A stretch of DNA of 64,000 bases, from contig JAHBTW010000002.1 of assembly GCA_019638385.1 (NCBI GenBank), positions 124,001-188,000 of the forward strand, read 5' to 3'. Under the pieces are notes generated by a model. The model worked only from the letters and a program-made list of their open reading frames with translations, ran no database searches and was not told the origin of the DNA. The stretch comes from Saprospiraceae bacterium (GTDB lineage: Bacteria; Bacteroidota; Bacteroidia; Chitinophagales; Saprospiraceae). Both the position numbers and the translations under genes were made by a program. This document shows positions 25,565 to 34,489 of this stretch, one piece after another (positions within the stretch are counted from its first letter, which is position 1; each line of letters starts with the position of its first letter).

Positions 25565-25640
25565 GCGCAGCTCAAAGCTCATGCCCAAAGGCATCCTTTT
25601 GGGACAGCTCGCAGCTCGTAGCTCGCAGCTCGCAGCTATA
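25565..25640. repeat. AGCTCGCAGCT heptamer-type repeats
   Basis: Text such as CGCAGCTCAAAGCTC, a small hairpin CCCAAAGGCATCCTTTTGGG, and then AGCTCGCAGCTCGTAGCTCG lies in the upstream region of the YfhO-like gene. Similar words occur at 1855-1875, 3882-3898 and 6760-6791. Nothing else was seen between 25417 and 25715. Confidence 0.55.
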
Positions 25641-25715
25641 AAGACCCCGCTAGACTACAACTATTTCCCGCCTTTTTCGTACCTATGCCGGTCGAAACAA
25701 AAGGACAATCTGCCA

Positions 25716-28277
25716 ATGAGAGCAATCATCAGCAAACTACTGCCGCACGTTGCCGCCGTATTCATTTTCGCGATACTGGCCGCCGTATATTTTCGCCCGC
25801 AACTGAGCGGAAAAGTGATCGAACAAAGCGATATTGTACAGTATATCGGCATGTCGGAGGAGATCCGAAAGTTTGAAGAAAAAACCGGCCAGACGACCCT
25901 CTGGACGAACGCCATGTTCGGCGGTATGCCCACTTACCAGATCAATACGGTCAGTGCCGGCAACAACCTAAAATGGCTCGGCAAAGCCGGGCAGTTGTTC
26001 ATTTCCGAGCCGATCGGCCAGTTTGTGCTGGCCATGCTGAGTTTTTACATTCTCATGATTGTGCTTGGCATTGACCCTTGGCTCGCGGTGATCGGGGCGG
26101 TGGCGTTCGGATTCGCCACCAACAATTTCATTTTATACGAGGCGGGGCACGTCACCAAGGTAAAAGCCATTTCCTTTTTTCCGCTCATTGCAGCAGGGAT
26201 GCTCACGGCATTTCGGGGTAAATACCTTTGGGGCGGCATTTTGTTTGCGGTCGGCCTGGGGTTGAACATCTCGGCCAACCACATTCAAATGAGCTACTAC
26301 CTCGCGCTCACCATGATTTTTTTCGGAGCGGCGCAGCTTATCTATGATCTTAAGAATGACAAAATAGCCCATTTCCTCAAAGCCGCCGGCGTATTGGTCA
26401 TCGGCGCAGCGCTTGCCCTGGGCGCCAACGCCTCCAACCTGATGACCACCTACGAATACTCCCACGACACCATGCGCGGCAAGCCTATCCTCAGCCCCGA
26501 AGCAAGCGCCGCAGGACAACAGCAAACGAGTAGCGAAACCGAGGGCTTAGCCTGGGACTACGCCATGCAGTGGAGCAACGGCGGACTGGATGTGCTGGCG
26601 GGTTTCATTCCCGGCGTGGCAGGCGGCGGCTCCGCCGAAAAGGTGTCTAAAGGTTCTAAGTTTTACGATCAGGTAGCCGGCTATTATCGCGCTTCCAACA
26701 TGGCCGTGCCGCCCAACTTCAAAGCGTCATTGTACCACGGGGCATTGCCTTTTACCAGCGGCCCTATTTACTTCGGCGCAGTGGTGTGCTTTTTATTCAT
26801 ATTGGGGCTTTTTACCGTAAAAGGGCCTGTGAAATGGTGGCTCGGACTGGGCGTACTGCTCACCCTCATGCTCTCTATGGGTAAAAATTTAGAGTGGCTG
26901 AATCGCTACTTTTTCGACTATGTCCCGCTGTACAACAAGTTCCGCACGCCCAACTCCATCACCAGTATCACCTCGTTCCTGATGCCGTTGCTGGCATTTC
27001 TGGCATTGGGGCAGGCGCTCAAAAACCAGAGCGACAATACCGCCCGCAATCGGGCGCTCTACATCTCTGCCGGCATCTGTGCCGCCGTTGCGCTGTTCTT
27101 TGCCATATTAGGTCCATCGTTTTTCGATTTCGCGGTGGAAAAAGATGCAGACTTTATCCGGGCGGGTTTTTCGCAGGAAGGGTTCATCGCCGACCGTGCC
27201 GCATTGATGCGCCGCGACGGCTTTCGCTCCTTTCTTTTGGTATCGCTCAGCGCCGGATTGATCTGGGCGTATTGGAATCAAAAAATCAAAGCGTTTCCCC
27301 TCATTGTCGGGTTCGGCATTTTAGTGCTATTTGATGTGTGGTCGGTCGGTCGCCGGTACTTAGACGAAGCCGACTTTGTAGAGCGCAAGAACCTCACAGA
27401 GCGTTTCACCCCCACGCCCGCCGATGAATTGATCCTCAAGGATGTTGATCCGAATTTCAGGGTCTATGATCGCTCCGACCCGCAGGCCAACCCTTTCGCT
27501 TCTTCCCGCGCTTCGTTTTTCCACAAATCGCTGGGCGGCTACCACGCGGCCAAACTGCAACGCTATCAGGACCTCATTGACCGCCACCTCGCCAAGGGCA
27601 ATATGAAGGTGTTCAATATGCTCAATACCAAGTATTTCATCGTTACCGACCCTGACGAAAAGCCGGTAGTGGAAACCAATATGCAGGCATTGGGCAATGC
27701 CTGGTTTGTGAGCAATATCCGCAGCGCCACCGACGCCAATGCCGAGATCGCCGCCCTGACTGATTTTGACCCGGAGGAAGATGCCGTGGTGCACCAGGAA
27801 TTCAAAAGTTATGTGGAGGGATTCCGGCCCCAAAAGGAAGGGACCATCCGCCTGACCGGCTATCAGCCCAATCGCCTGACCTATCAAACCACCGCCCAAA
27901 GCGAGCAATTGGCGGTCTTTTCAGAAATATGGTACGGCCCCGGCAAAGGCTGGCAGGCATACATTGACGGCCAAAAAGCGGAGCACATCCGCGCCAATTA
28001 CCTCCTGCGGGCCATGCGCATTCCCGCCGGCAATCACACCGTGGAATTCGTTTTTGAACCCAAGTCTTACAACACCGGCAAGTTGATTTCTACCGTCAGT
28101 TCTTCCGTTCTGCTGCTGGGCCTTATCGGATTTCTTGGCTTTTTTGGGTATAAATCGGCGCTGAGATGGCAGGAAGAAGCCCGCCACAAACCGGCAAGAC
28201 CGCAACCTAAACCTACGGAAACGTACAAAGGCGGCGTAATCCATAAATCCGGCCCGACCAGGAAAAAACGGAAATGA
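25716..28277 (+). CDS. YfhO-like polytopic membrane protein
   Basis: An 853-residue integral membrane protein if started at MRAIISKLLPHVAAVFIF (25716); the longer frame upstream runs through repeat DNA and is unlikely. A first helix is followed by an extracytoplasmic loop (VIEQSDIVQYIGMSEEIRKF, TNAMFGGMPTYQIN), about ten further helices to residue ~570, a soluble C-terminal domain (about 585-770), and a final helix near 790-815 with a basic tail. The layout matches the YfhO family, thought to be GT-C-like glycosyltransferases for lipid-linked sugars. Substrate not known. Confidence 0.8.
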   Translation: MRAIISKLLPHVAAVFIFAILAAVYFRPQLSGKVIEQSDIVQYIGMSEEIRKFEEKTGQTTLWTNAMFGGMPTYQINTVSAGNNLKWLGKAGQLFISEPIGQFVLAMLSFYILMIVLGIDPWLAVIGAVAFGFATNNFILYEAGHVTKVKAISFFPLIAAGMLTAFRGKYLWGGILFAVGLGLNISANHIQMSYYLALTMIFFGAAQLIYDLKNDKIAHFLKAAGVLVIGAALALGANASNLMTTYEYSHDTMRGKPILSPEASAAGQQQTSSETEGLAWDYAMQWSNGGLDVLAGFIPGVAGGGSAEKVSKGSKFYDQVAGYYRASNMAVPPNFKASLYHGALPFTSGPIYFGAVVCFLFILGLFTVKGPVKWWLGLGVLLTLMLSMGKNLEWLNRYFFDYVPLYNKFRTPNSITSITSFLMPLLAFLALGQALKNQSDNTARNRALYISAGICAAVALFFAILGPSFFDFAVEKDADFIRAGFSQEGFIADRAALMRRDGFRSFLLVSLSAGLIWAYWNQKIKAFPLIVGFGILVLFDVWSVGRRYLDEADFVERKNLTERFTPTPADELILKDVDPNFRVYDRSDPQANPFASSRASFFHKSLGGYHAAKLQRYQDLIDRHLAKGNMKVFNMLNTKYFIVTDPDEKPVVETNMQALGNAWFVSNIRSATDANAEIAALTDFDPEEDAVVHQEFKSYVEGFRPQKEGTIRLTGYQPNRLTYQTTAQSEQLAVFSEIWYGPGKGWQAYIDGQKAEHIRANYLLRAMRIPAGNHTVEFVFEPKSYNTGKLISTVSSSVLLLGLIGFLGFFGYKSALRWQEEARHKPARPQPKPTETYKGGVIHKSGPTRKKRK

Positions 28278-28305
28278 TGGCGTATTGCCGTGACGGTTCG
28301 TGGTG

Positions 28306-28369
28306 CGTGACGGTTCGTGGTGCGTAGAGACGTATTGCAATACGTCTCTACGCACCACGAACCGTCACG
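28306..28369. repeat. Perfect 64-bp palindrome (GTAGAGACGTATTG type)
   Basis: The centre lies between 28337 and 28338; both 32-base arms are exact complements, including GTAGAGACGTATTG and CAATACGTCTCTAC. The outer part (CGTGACGGTTCGTGGTG) is repeated once more immediately to the left, and CGTCACGGCAAAACCGA is repeated to the right. It separates two convergent genes and could act as a bidirectional hairpin, though no T-run follows. Confidence 0.9.
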
Positions 28370-28415
28370 GCAAAACCGAACGTCACGGCAAAACCGATCC
28401 GTCATGCCATTCCGT

Positions 28416-29840
28416 TTACCTGCGCCCGCGTACCGCCAACCCCAACCCCTTGCCCTGTTCCAGCATATAAGCAAAGGCTGCGTCGTAGTCGTTTTCTATT
28501 TCGCCTTCGAGGATGGCTTCGCGCACGGCGGTTTTTATGATGCCCACCTCTTTGGAAGGGCTTAATCCGAAAGTATCCATGATGATTTCGCCGGTGATGG
28601 GCGGCTGCCAGTTGCGCAGGTGGTCTTTGGCCTCCACCGCTTCGAGGCGCTGCTGCACCAATTCATAGTTCTCCAGATAGCGCTGCACCTTGTTGGGGTT
28701 TTTGGAGGTAATGTCGGCACGGCACAGGAGCATGAGGTCTTCCAGGTCGTCGCCGGCATCCACGATCAAGCGCCGGATAGCCGAGTCGGTGATATTCTCT
28801 TTGGTGAGGCTGATGGGGCGCAGGTGCAGCAATACCAACTTCTGTACATATTTCATCTTTTGGTCCAAAGGCAGTTTCAGCCGCTGGAAAATGCGGGGCA
28901 CCATAGCGGCGCCTACTACTTCATGGCCGTGGAAGGTCCAGCCGTGTTCCGGTTCGAAGCGCTTGGTGGCGGGTTTGGCGATGTCGTGCAGGATGGCGGC
29001 CCAGCGCAACCACAAGTTGCCGGTGGTGCGGCTCAGGTTGTCCAACACTTCGAGGGTATGGTAAAAATTGTCTTTATGCGCCTTGCCCTGCCGTTTTTCC
29101 ACCCCTTGCAGCGCCGTCATTTCCGGGAAGATGACATGCAGCAGCCCTGTATCGTAAAGCAATTTGAACCCAACCGAAGGCGTCGCGGCGCAAATGATCT
29201 TATTCAGTTCGATGCACACGCGCTCCATGCTCACTATTTTGATGCGCTCTTTGTACTGACTCACGGCCCGGAGCGTATTCGGTTCTATGGTGAAATCGAG
29301 CTGCGTGGAAAAGCGAATGGCGCGCATCATGCGCAGCGGGTCGTCGGAAAAAGTACGACCCGGCTCCAACGGCGTTTTCAGGATTTTTTCCTCCAAATGC
29401 ATCAGCCCGTTGAAGGGGTCAATGATGGCGCCGAAATCCGATTCATTGAGGCTGACCGCCAATGCATTGATGGTGAAATCGCGGCGGTTTTGATCGTCTT
29501 CCAGCGAGCCGTTTTCCACGCTGGGCTTGCGCGAATCGTGCCGGTATGATTCTTTGCGGGCGCCGACAAACTCGATTTCGAGATCGCCGTGCTTGAGCAT
29601 GGCCGTACCGAATCGCTGGTAAACGGCAATGCGGGGAATGGGGTGCAACCGGCCGGCCACCTCTTCGGCGAGGCGAATGCCGTTGCCCACACACACGATG
29701 TCCATGTCTTTAGAGGGCCGGGCGAGCAGACGGTCGCGCACATAGCCGCCCACCACATACACAGGGTAGCCGAGCCGGGCGGCGGTTTCGCTGATGATGC
29801 GGAATATTTCGCGTTCGTATGGTTGTATGGAGAAGATCAT
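28416..29840 (-). CDS. cca: CCA-adding tRNA nucleotidyltransferase with HD domain
   Basis: A 474-residue class II tRNA nucleotidyltransferase. The head has VYVVGGYVRDRLLARPSKDM followed by the catalytic D-x-D (DMDIVCVG). The ERRDFTINA-type motif appears as NRRDFTINALAV, and the neck carries DPLRMMRAIRFSTQLDF. An HD phosphohydrolase-like domain follows (WAAILHDIAKPATKR, HGHEVVGA). It adds or repairs the CCA end of tRNAs. Poly(A) polymerase I is a close relative, but Bacteroidota generally carry one such gene with the CCA role. dusB, another tRNA-modifying gene, lies 47 bases upstream in the same direction, suggesting co-transcription. Confidence 0.9.
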   Translation of the reverse strand: MIFSIQPYEREIFRIISETAARLGYPVYVVGGYVRDRLLARPSKDMDIVCVGNGIRLAEEVAGRLHPIPRIAVYQRFGTAMLKHGDLEIEFVGARKESYRHDSRKPSVENGSLEDDQNRRDFTINALAVSLNESDFGAIIDPFNGLMHLEEKILKTPLEPGRTFSDDPLRMMRAIRFSTQLDFTIEPNTLRAVSQYKERIKIVSMERVCIELNKIICAATPSVGFKLLYDTGLLHVIFPEMTALQGVEKRQGKAHKDNFYHTLEVLDNLSRTTGNLWLRWAAILHDIAKPATKRFEPEHGWTFHGHEVVGAAMVPRIFQRLKLPLDQKMKYVQKLVLLHLRPISLTKENITDSAIRRLIVDAGDDLEDLMLLCRADITSKNPNKVQRYLENYELVQQRLEAVEAKDHLRNWQPPITGEIIMDTFGLSPSKEVGIIKTAVREAILEGEIENDYDAAFAYMLEQGKGLGLAVRGRR

Positions 29841-29887
29841 AATGTGGGTTCAAATGCCGGTTTTCAAAAACGTTTTTTGGGAAAGGG

Positions 29888-30880
29888 TCAAACCAATTCC
29901 ATTTCCGCGTAGGTGCTTTCAATTTCATCCAAAACGGAGAGCAATTCCTCCGGTTCCGACAAGGTCACCAAGCGTGAACGGTAGGCTTTTATACCCGGCA
30001 TCCCCTGAAAATACGGTGCATAATGACGACGCATCTCCAACACGCCGAGTTTGACGCCTTTCCATTCGATACCGGACAACAAGTGCTGCCGGGCAGCTTC
30101 CACCCGCTCAACGATGTCGGGAGCGGGCAACAACTCGCCGGTGGCAAAGTAGTGTTTGATTTGACGAAACACCCAGGGCGACCCGATGGCGGCCCGGCCG
30201 ATCATGATGCCGTCCACCCCGAAGCGGTTGCGGTATTCGAGCGCGCGCTGCGGAGAGTCCACATCGCCGTTGCCGAAAATGGGGATGGTCATGCGGGGAT
30301 TGTTTTTCACTTTCTCAATCCAGGTCCAGTCGGCCATGCCTTTGTACATCTGCTTGCGGGTGCGGGCGTGTATGGTGAGGGCTTGAATACCGACATCCTG
30401 CAGGCGTTCGGCCACCTCTACGATGTTGATGCTGTTCTCGTCCCAGCCGAGGCGGGTTTTAACGGTCACGGGCTTGCGAGTGCTTTTGACCACCGCCGCT
30501 GTGAGTTCTATCATTTTGGGAACGTCCTGCAACAAACCGGCGCCGGCGAGTTTGCAGGCTACCTTGGCCACCGGGCAGCCGTAGTTGATATCAATGACAT
30601 CGGGGTTGGCCGCTTCCACAATGTGCGCCGCGCGGATCATACTGTCCAATTGCCCGCCGAAATACTGAATACCGATGGGCCGTTCATAGTCGAAAATGTC
30701 CAACTTTTGGAAGCTCTTGTCAGAATCGTGTACCAGGCCGTCGGCGCTGATGAACTCGGTGTACATCATATCGGCGCCGTATTGTTTGCACAAACGCCGG
30801 AAAGGAGGGTCGCTCACGTCCTCCATAGGAGCGAGCAACAGCGGGAATTCCCCCAATTCTACCGGGCCGATTTTTACCAT
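29888..30880 (-). CDS. dusB: tRNA-dihydrouridine synthase
   Basis: A 330-residue FMN-dependent enzyme reducing uridine in the tRNA D-loop. Signatures: LLLAPMEDVSDPPFRRLCKQ at the barrel start, the active-site segment INYGCPVAKVACKLAGAGLL with the catalytic Cys, the strand VTVKTRLGWDE, LTIHARTRKQMYKG, and the phosphate-binding IFGNGDV plus DGIMIGRAAIG. Length and motif order fit DusB. It appears to be the first gene of a unit with cca. Confidence 0.93.
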   Translation of the reverse strand: MVKIGPVELGEFPLLLAPMEDVSDPPFRRLCKQYGADMMYTEFISADGLVHDSDKSFQKLDIFDYERPIGIQYFGGQLDSMIRAAHIVEAANPDVIDINYGCPVAKVACKLAGAGLLQDVPKMIELTAAVVKSTRKPVTVKTRLGWDENSINIVEVAERLQDVGIQALTIHARTRKQMYKGMADWTWIEKVKNNPRMTIPIFGNGDVDSPQRALEYRNRFGVDGIMIGRAAIGSPWVFRQIKHYFATGELLPAPDIVERVEAARQHLLSGIEWKGVKLGVLEMRRHYAPYFQGMPGIKAYRSRLVTLSEPEELLSVLDEIESTYAEMELV

Positions 30881-30994
30881 AATGCTGATTTGAACGGCAA
30901 AGGTAGGGGGAAAAGTTCAAAATGCACAACCCGTCACAAAGGCGACTTTCCCGATAGGGAGCGTTATGAACTTTAGCCCGCAGGCTTTGTTGTG

Positions 30995-31561
30995 ATGGGG
31001 TCTAAAATAACCTTAGTCCTGATGGAATTTGTCCTGAGTGAACCCGGAGTAATGGACTCCATGATAACCAATCGGGGCATCTCGTTGCGCGAGGCTTCCG
31101 ACTCCCGGCCTGTCATGCTCATTTTCCTGCGCCATTTCGGCTGCACATTTTGCCGCGAATCCCTGTCTGACATTGCCGACCTCCGGGAAGAAATTGAACG
31201 CTTAGGCTTGAGAATCATTTTTGTACACATGACAGACAATGAAACGGCCGATCCGTTTTTTCAGCGTTTCGGACTGGAGGACGCCGAACACATCAGCGAC
31301 CCTGTATGTCGCTATTACGCAGCGTTCGGATTGGTGAAAGGCAGTTTCCGGCAGTTGTACGGATTGCGTTCCTGGATTCGGGGGTTTCAGTCGGCCGTAA
31401 TAGAAGGCAACGGCTACGGCGCGGAGTTGGGTGACGGCTTCCAAATGCCGGGGATTTTCATCGTACACGAAGGCGAAGTGCGCGGCAGTTTCATCCATAA
31501 ACTGTCTCACGACCGACCGGATTATCTGGCCTTGGCCCAGTGTTGTTTGCCCGCCGCCTGA
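30995..31561 (+). CDS. Peroxiredoxin-like protein (AhpC/TSA_2, PRXL2 family)
   Basis: Up to 189 residues of a thioredoxin-fold protein. RPVMLIFLRHFGCTFCRESL carries a CxxC-type active site and is typical of the PRXL2/SelL group of peroxiredoxin-like proteins; MPGIFIVHEGEVRGSF is the matching C-terminal strand pair. Translation may instead begin at ATG 31052 (MDSMITNRGISL), which has GGAG five bases upstream and matches the usual family start. The 3' end overlaps the convergent CHAT gene by 40 bases. Probable cytoplasmic redox role; substrate unknown. Confidence 0.8.
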   Translation: MGSKITLVLMEFVLSEPGVMDSMITNRGISLREASDSRPVMLIFLRHFGCTFCRESLSDIADLREEIERLGLRIIFVHMTDNETADPFFQRFGLEDAEHISDPVCRYYAAFGLVKGSFRQLYGLRSWIRGFQSAVIEGNGYGAELGDGFQMPGIFIVHEGEVRGSFIHKLSHDRPDYLALAQCCLPAA

Positions 31562-34449
31562 GCGCCTGTTTTGCGGCGCTTCCATCGCTTCCACCCAAAA
31601 AACAATAGCCCGAGAGCGCCCACTCCGGCGACGATTATTCCCGAAAGGGCCATCCAACCCGGTGTTGAGTCCATCACATCCATATCGCCGATAGGTACAA
31701 ATGCGGCCCAGTAAGCCGGGTGCGCTGCCAGGGCATCGGCGTTTTCAATCCGCTGAATTTTTGCGTCGCGCAGCGCCTGGTCTTTGGGTTTTCCGCTCCG
31801 AATCTCTTCATAAAACTGCTCCATCAGCAGGCTGTTAGTCTGATCGTTGATGCTCCACAAGGTAGTGATGATGCTGCCGGCCCCGGCGTACAAAAAGCCT
31901 CTGGCCAGGCTGATGACGCCCTCTCCTTTATATACGGTTCCCACGCCGGTTTCGCAGGCGCTGAGCACCACCAATTCCGCCCGCAGGCGCAGGCCGTAGA
32001 GGTCGTTTACAAACAGCGAATCGTACCCACCCGATCCGTCGGCCAATACGATGAAAGAAAAATTGCCGGCAGTGGTGTTGGCCTGGGCATGGGTGGCGAG
32101 GTGTATTTTGCCGTAGCGGCCCGCTTTTTGTATAAAATTTTCAATCGTAGCGTCATCCCGCAACAGCAGTTTTCCACCCATCACAGATTGAATAGCTTCC
32201 AGCATAGTGAGGTTGTATTCGAGCGCACCGAACCCGCCCTGCCCGTCGAACACCGGACCTACGCCGAGAAAACCCGAAGCGCGCCGCCGTTTGCGATGCG
32301 TCAGTTCCACTTGCAGCGTAGCCGAAAACCCGTAACTGACATTGTAGCGCCGAAGGAGGTAGGGGTACGCTTTAAACTGGCAAGCGGCTTGCGGGGCCGC
32401 CGACAGCAGCGCCTCAAATGGCAGCAGCCCCAACACCTCGCCGGGAATGATGCTGAGCCGCTGCGGGAGCGATACGGCATCCTCCACGGGCTTTATCAAT
32501 TTTTGATACAATTGTTGCGCTCTTTCTGTATAGCTCAGGCATAAAGCGGCCCGGTCGGCGCCTTGCAATTGAAAGGCTTCCATGTCGCGGCGCAACTGGA
32601 GCACCCAGTCGTCTAAGGGGAAATCGAGCGGCAGGGACAGCACCTCGTAACGGGTTTTGGTAATGACAAAAACGAACAACCGGTCGGCGCCCACAAAGTA
32701 TTCCACGAGCGCCTGGTCTTTGGCCAACCATTCATTTTGCAAAACCGGTACGGAAACGACGGCCGTTTGGTATTTCAGCTCAAAATAATCGGGGTTGTTT
32801 TCCTCTAAGGTCTTGATCCACTGGTAATATGCAGCTCTTTTGGCCAGCAATTCGTTCTCGGCTTGCTGCACCGCGCCTGCCCCCTCGCTCTGCGCCAGAA
32901 ACAAAGCCGATTCGGCATCCGAGACTGCCGTTCTCAAATCGTTTTCCTCTTCCAACAATCGGGGAGGGATGCCGGCCAGCGATTGGGCGCGGCTCTGGGT
33001 GTATGCCTCCAGCAAGAGGATGCTTTTGCTGCGCTCGGCAAACTCGAAGGCGCGCTCTTTGTAGGCGGAATTCCGACTGAGCTTCGCCAGTTGCAAGGCC
33101 AGTTGTATAGCTTGCTGACTGCGCTCCCGGCTTTCGACCACATTGAGCAGGCCGGAGCTTTCGTATTGGTAACTGCGGCGCAAGTGCGACTCCACCGTAT
33201 AAATGAGTTCGTAGCAGGCCAGCGCCCGTTCCAGATTTTCTATGCGTTTGGTTTTGCCGTGTAAGGCTTGAAATGCTTCCGCCTTGCCCGCCAATGCTTC
33301 CATAATGGTGTTTTCGGCATAAAACAGGGCAGGGTCGGGCTGAATGCGGTAGTCGCTCTCCCGGAAACCGGGCAACACGCTCTGCAAGGCCCGATGGTAC
33401 CAGCGCAGCGATTCCTCGTATTCTTCCCAGGCATAATACAGCCTGCCGAAGTTTAAAAACAACTTGCCGAATTCCCGGCGCTGCTGTACGGCATAGACCT
33501 CTTTGTACAATCCGTAAGATTCTTCTAATAGTTTGCGGGCGTCGCGGAGATTGCCTTTTTCGATCTGGATGGCGCCGATTTCTGCCTGAACACTTGCCAA
33601 TGCTTGTTTGCAAAATGGAGAACCTCCCTCCACGCAACGACGGTAAAACTGTCCGGCCAGCCGGCCGTGAATAAGGGCATTCCCGGAATTGCCGCGCAAG
33701 CTGTGCGCCCGCTGCAAGCCCGCATGAAGCAGCCCCGTTGTTTCGGGATAAAGGCCGGGCAGGTTGAGCGCTTTTCGCGAATTGTCAATAGCCTGAAGCG
33801 CCTTTCCCGTACTCATCAGCACGATGCTTATATCGTGATATGCCTCGGCAGCGGCGTTGTAGTCTTTTTTCTGAAGGCTGATGCTTTTGAATTTTTCGAG
33901 CAATACCATCGCGGCGTCGTAGTCGCCGAGCCGGCAATAAATGTTGGCCAATTCGCGCAGTACATACGAGCCGACGGTTAAATCTTCCTGTCCCAATTGG
34001 TCATACAAAATACGCTTGGCCTTATCGTAGGCATCGCGGGCCTGCGGGTAGCGACCCAGAATCTGGTAATGGTTGTACCCCGCCTGAACGTATATCCAAC
34101 CCAGTGTTTCCCACTCGGCGGTATCTTTCGGTGCTCGCCACAGCTTTTCTTCAAAGGCGTTGCCGAATGCAGCATCAGCCAATAAGCCCTCCTGTCGTTC
34201 GCGGTACACGCGCCCAATGACTTTGTGGGTGTTGATCCAATTGATCAAATCATTCTGCTCCCGGAAAGCAGCCAGCGCCATGTTTTGATAGCGCAGGCTG
34301 CTGTCGGGGCAGTTTTGACTCAGGAAAAATTCCGCCAGATCGCGGTATTCGGCCGCGCGCAGCGAATCGGCTGCAGGTTGTGAGAAACCTGTTTGGCAGA
34401 AAAAAACGACGATAGAGAAGCAGATGGGAGGAACGGCCTTAGGCAGCAT
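31522..34449 (-). CDS. Exported TPR-CHAT protease with C-terminal membrane anchor
   Basis: A 975-residue protein: a signal peptide (start MLPKAVPPICFSIVVFF, cleaved near GFSQ), TPR-like helical repeats over about 35-480, a coiled linker (about 480-560), and a C-terminal CHAT (caspase HetF associated with TPRs) domain. The catalytic pair is His787 in KIHLATHAQAN and Cys832 in VVLSACETGVG. A single transmembrane helix at about 932-953 is followed by a Lys/Arg-rich tail, so the protease should lie outside the cytoplasm. CHAT domains are caspase-like cysteine proteases; the best studied ones (with Csm/Cas7-11 or gasdermins) are cytoplasmic, unlike this. The gene upstream is an exported, anchored protein of similar topology 40 bases away, a likely partner. 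Confidence 0.88.
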   Translation of the reverse strand: MLPKAVPPICFSIVVFFCQTGFSQPAADSLRAAEYRDLAEFFLSQNCPDSSLRYQNMALAAFREQNDLINWINTHKVIGRVYRERQEGLLADAAFGNAFEEKLWRAPKDTAEWETLGWIYVQAGYNHYQILGRYPQARDAYDKAKRILYDQLGQEDLTVGSYVLRELANIYCRLGDYDAAMVLLEKFKSISLQKKDYNAAAEAYHDISIVLMSTGKALQAIDNSRKALNLPGLYPETTGLLHAGLQRAHSLRGNSGNALIHGRLAGQFYRRCVEGGSPFCKQALASVQAEIGAIQIEKGNLRDARKLLEESYGLYKEVYAVQQRREFGKLFLNFGRLYYAWEEYEESLRWYHRALQSVLPGFRESDYRIQPDPALFYAENTIMEALAGKAEAFQALHGKTKRIENLERALACYELIYTVESHLRRSYQYESSGLLNVVESRERSQQAIQLALQLAKLSRNSAYKERAFEFAERSKSILLLEAYTQSRAQSLAGIPPRLLEEENDLRTAVSDAESALFLAQSEGAGAVQQAENELLAKRAAYYQWIKTLEENNPDYFELKYQTAVVSVPVLQNEWLAKDQALVEYFVGADRLFVFVITKTRYEVLSLPLDFPLDDWVLQLRRDMEAFQLQGADRAALCLSYTERAQQLYQKLIKPVEDAVSLPQRLSIIPGEVLGLLPFEALLSAAPQAACQFKAYPYLLRRYNVSYGFSATLQVELTHRKRRRASGFLGVGPVFDGQGGFGALEYNLTMLEAIQSVMGGKLLLRDDATIENFIQKAGRYGKIHLATHAQANTTAGNFSFIVLADGSGGYDSLFVNDLYGLRLRAELVVLSACETGVGTVYKGEGVISLARGFLYAGAGSIITTLWSINDQTNSLLMEQFYEEIRSGKPKDQALRDAKIQRIENADALAAHPAYWAAFVPIGDMDVMDSTPGWMALSGIIVAGVGALGLLFFGWKRWKRRKTGAQAAGKQHWAKAR

Positions 34450-34489
34450 GGAACCGGCATTTGATTGGTTCTTCGGTAACGCCGCTCCG

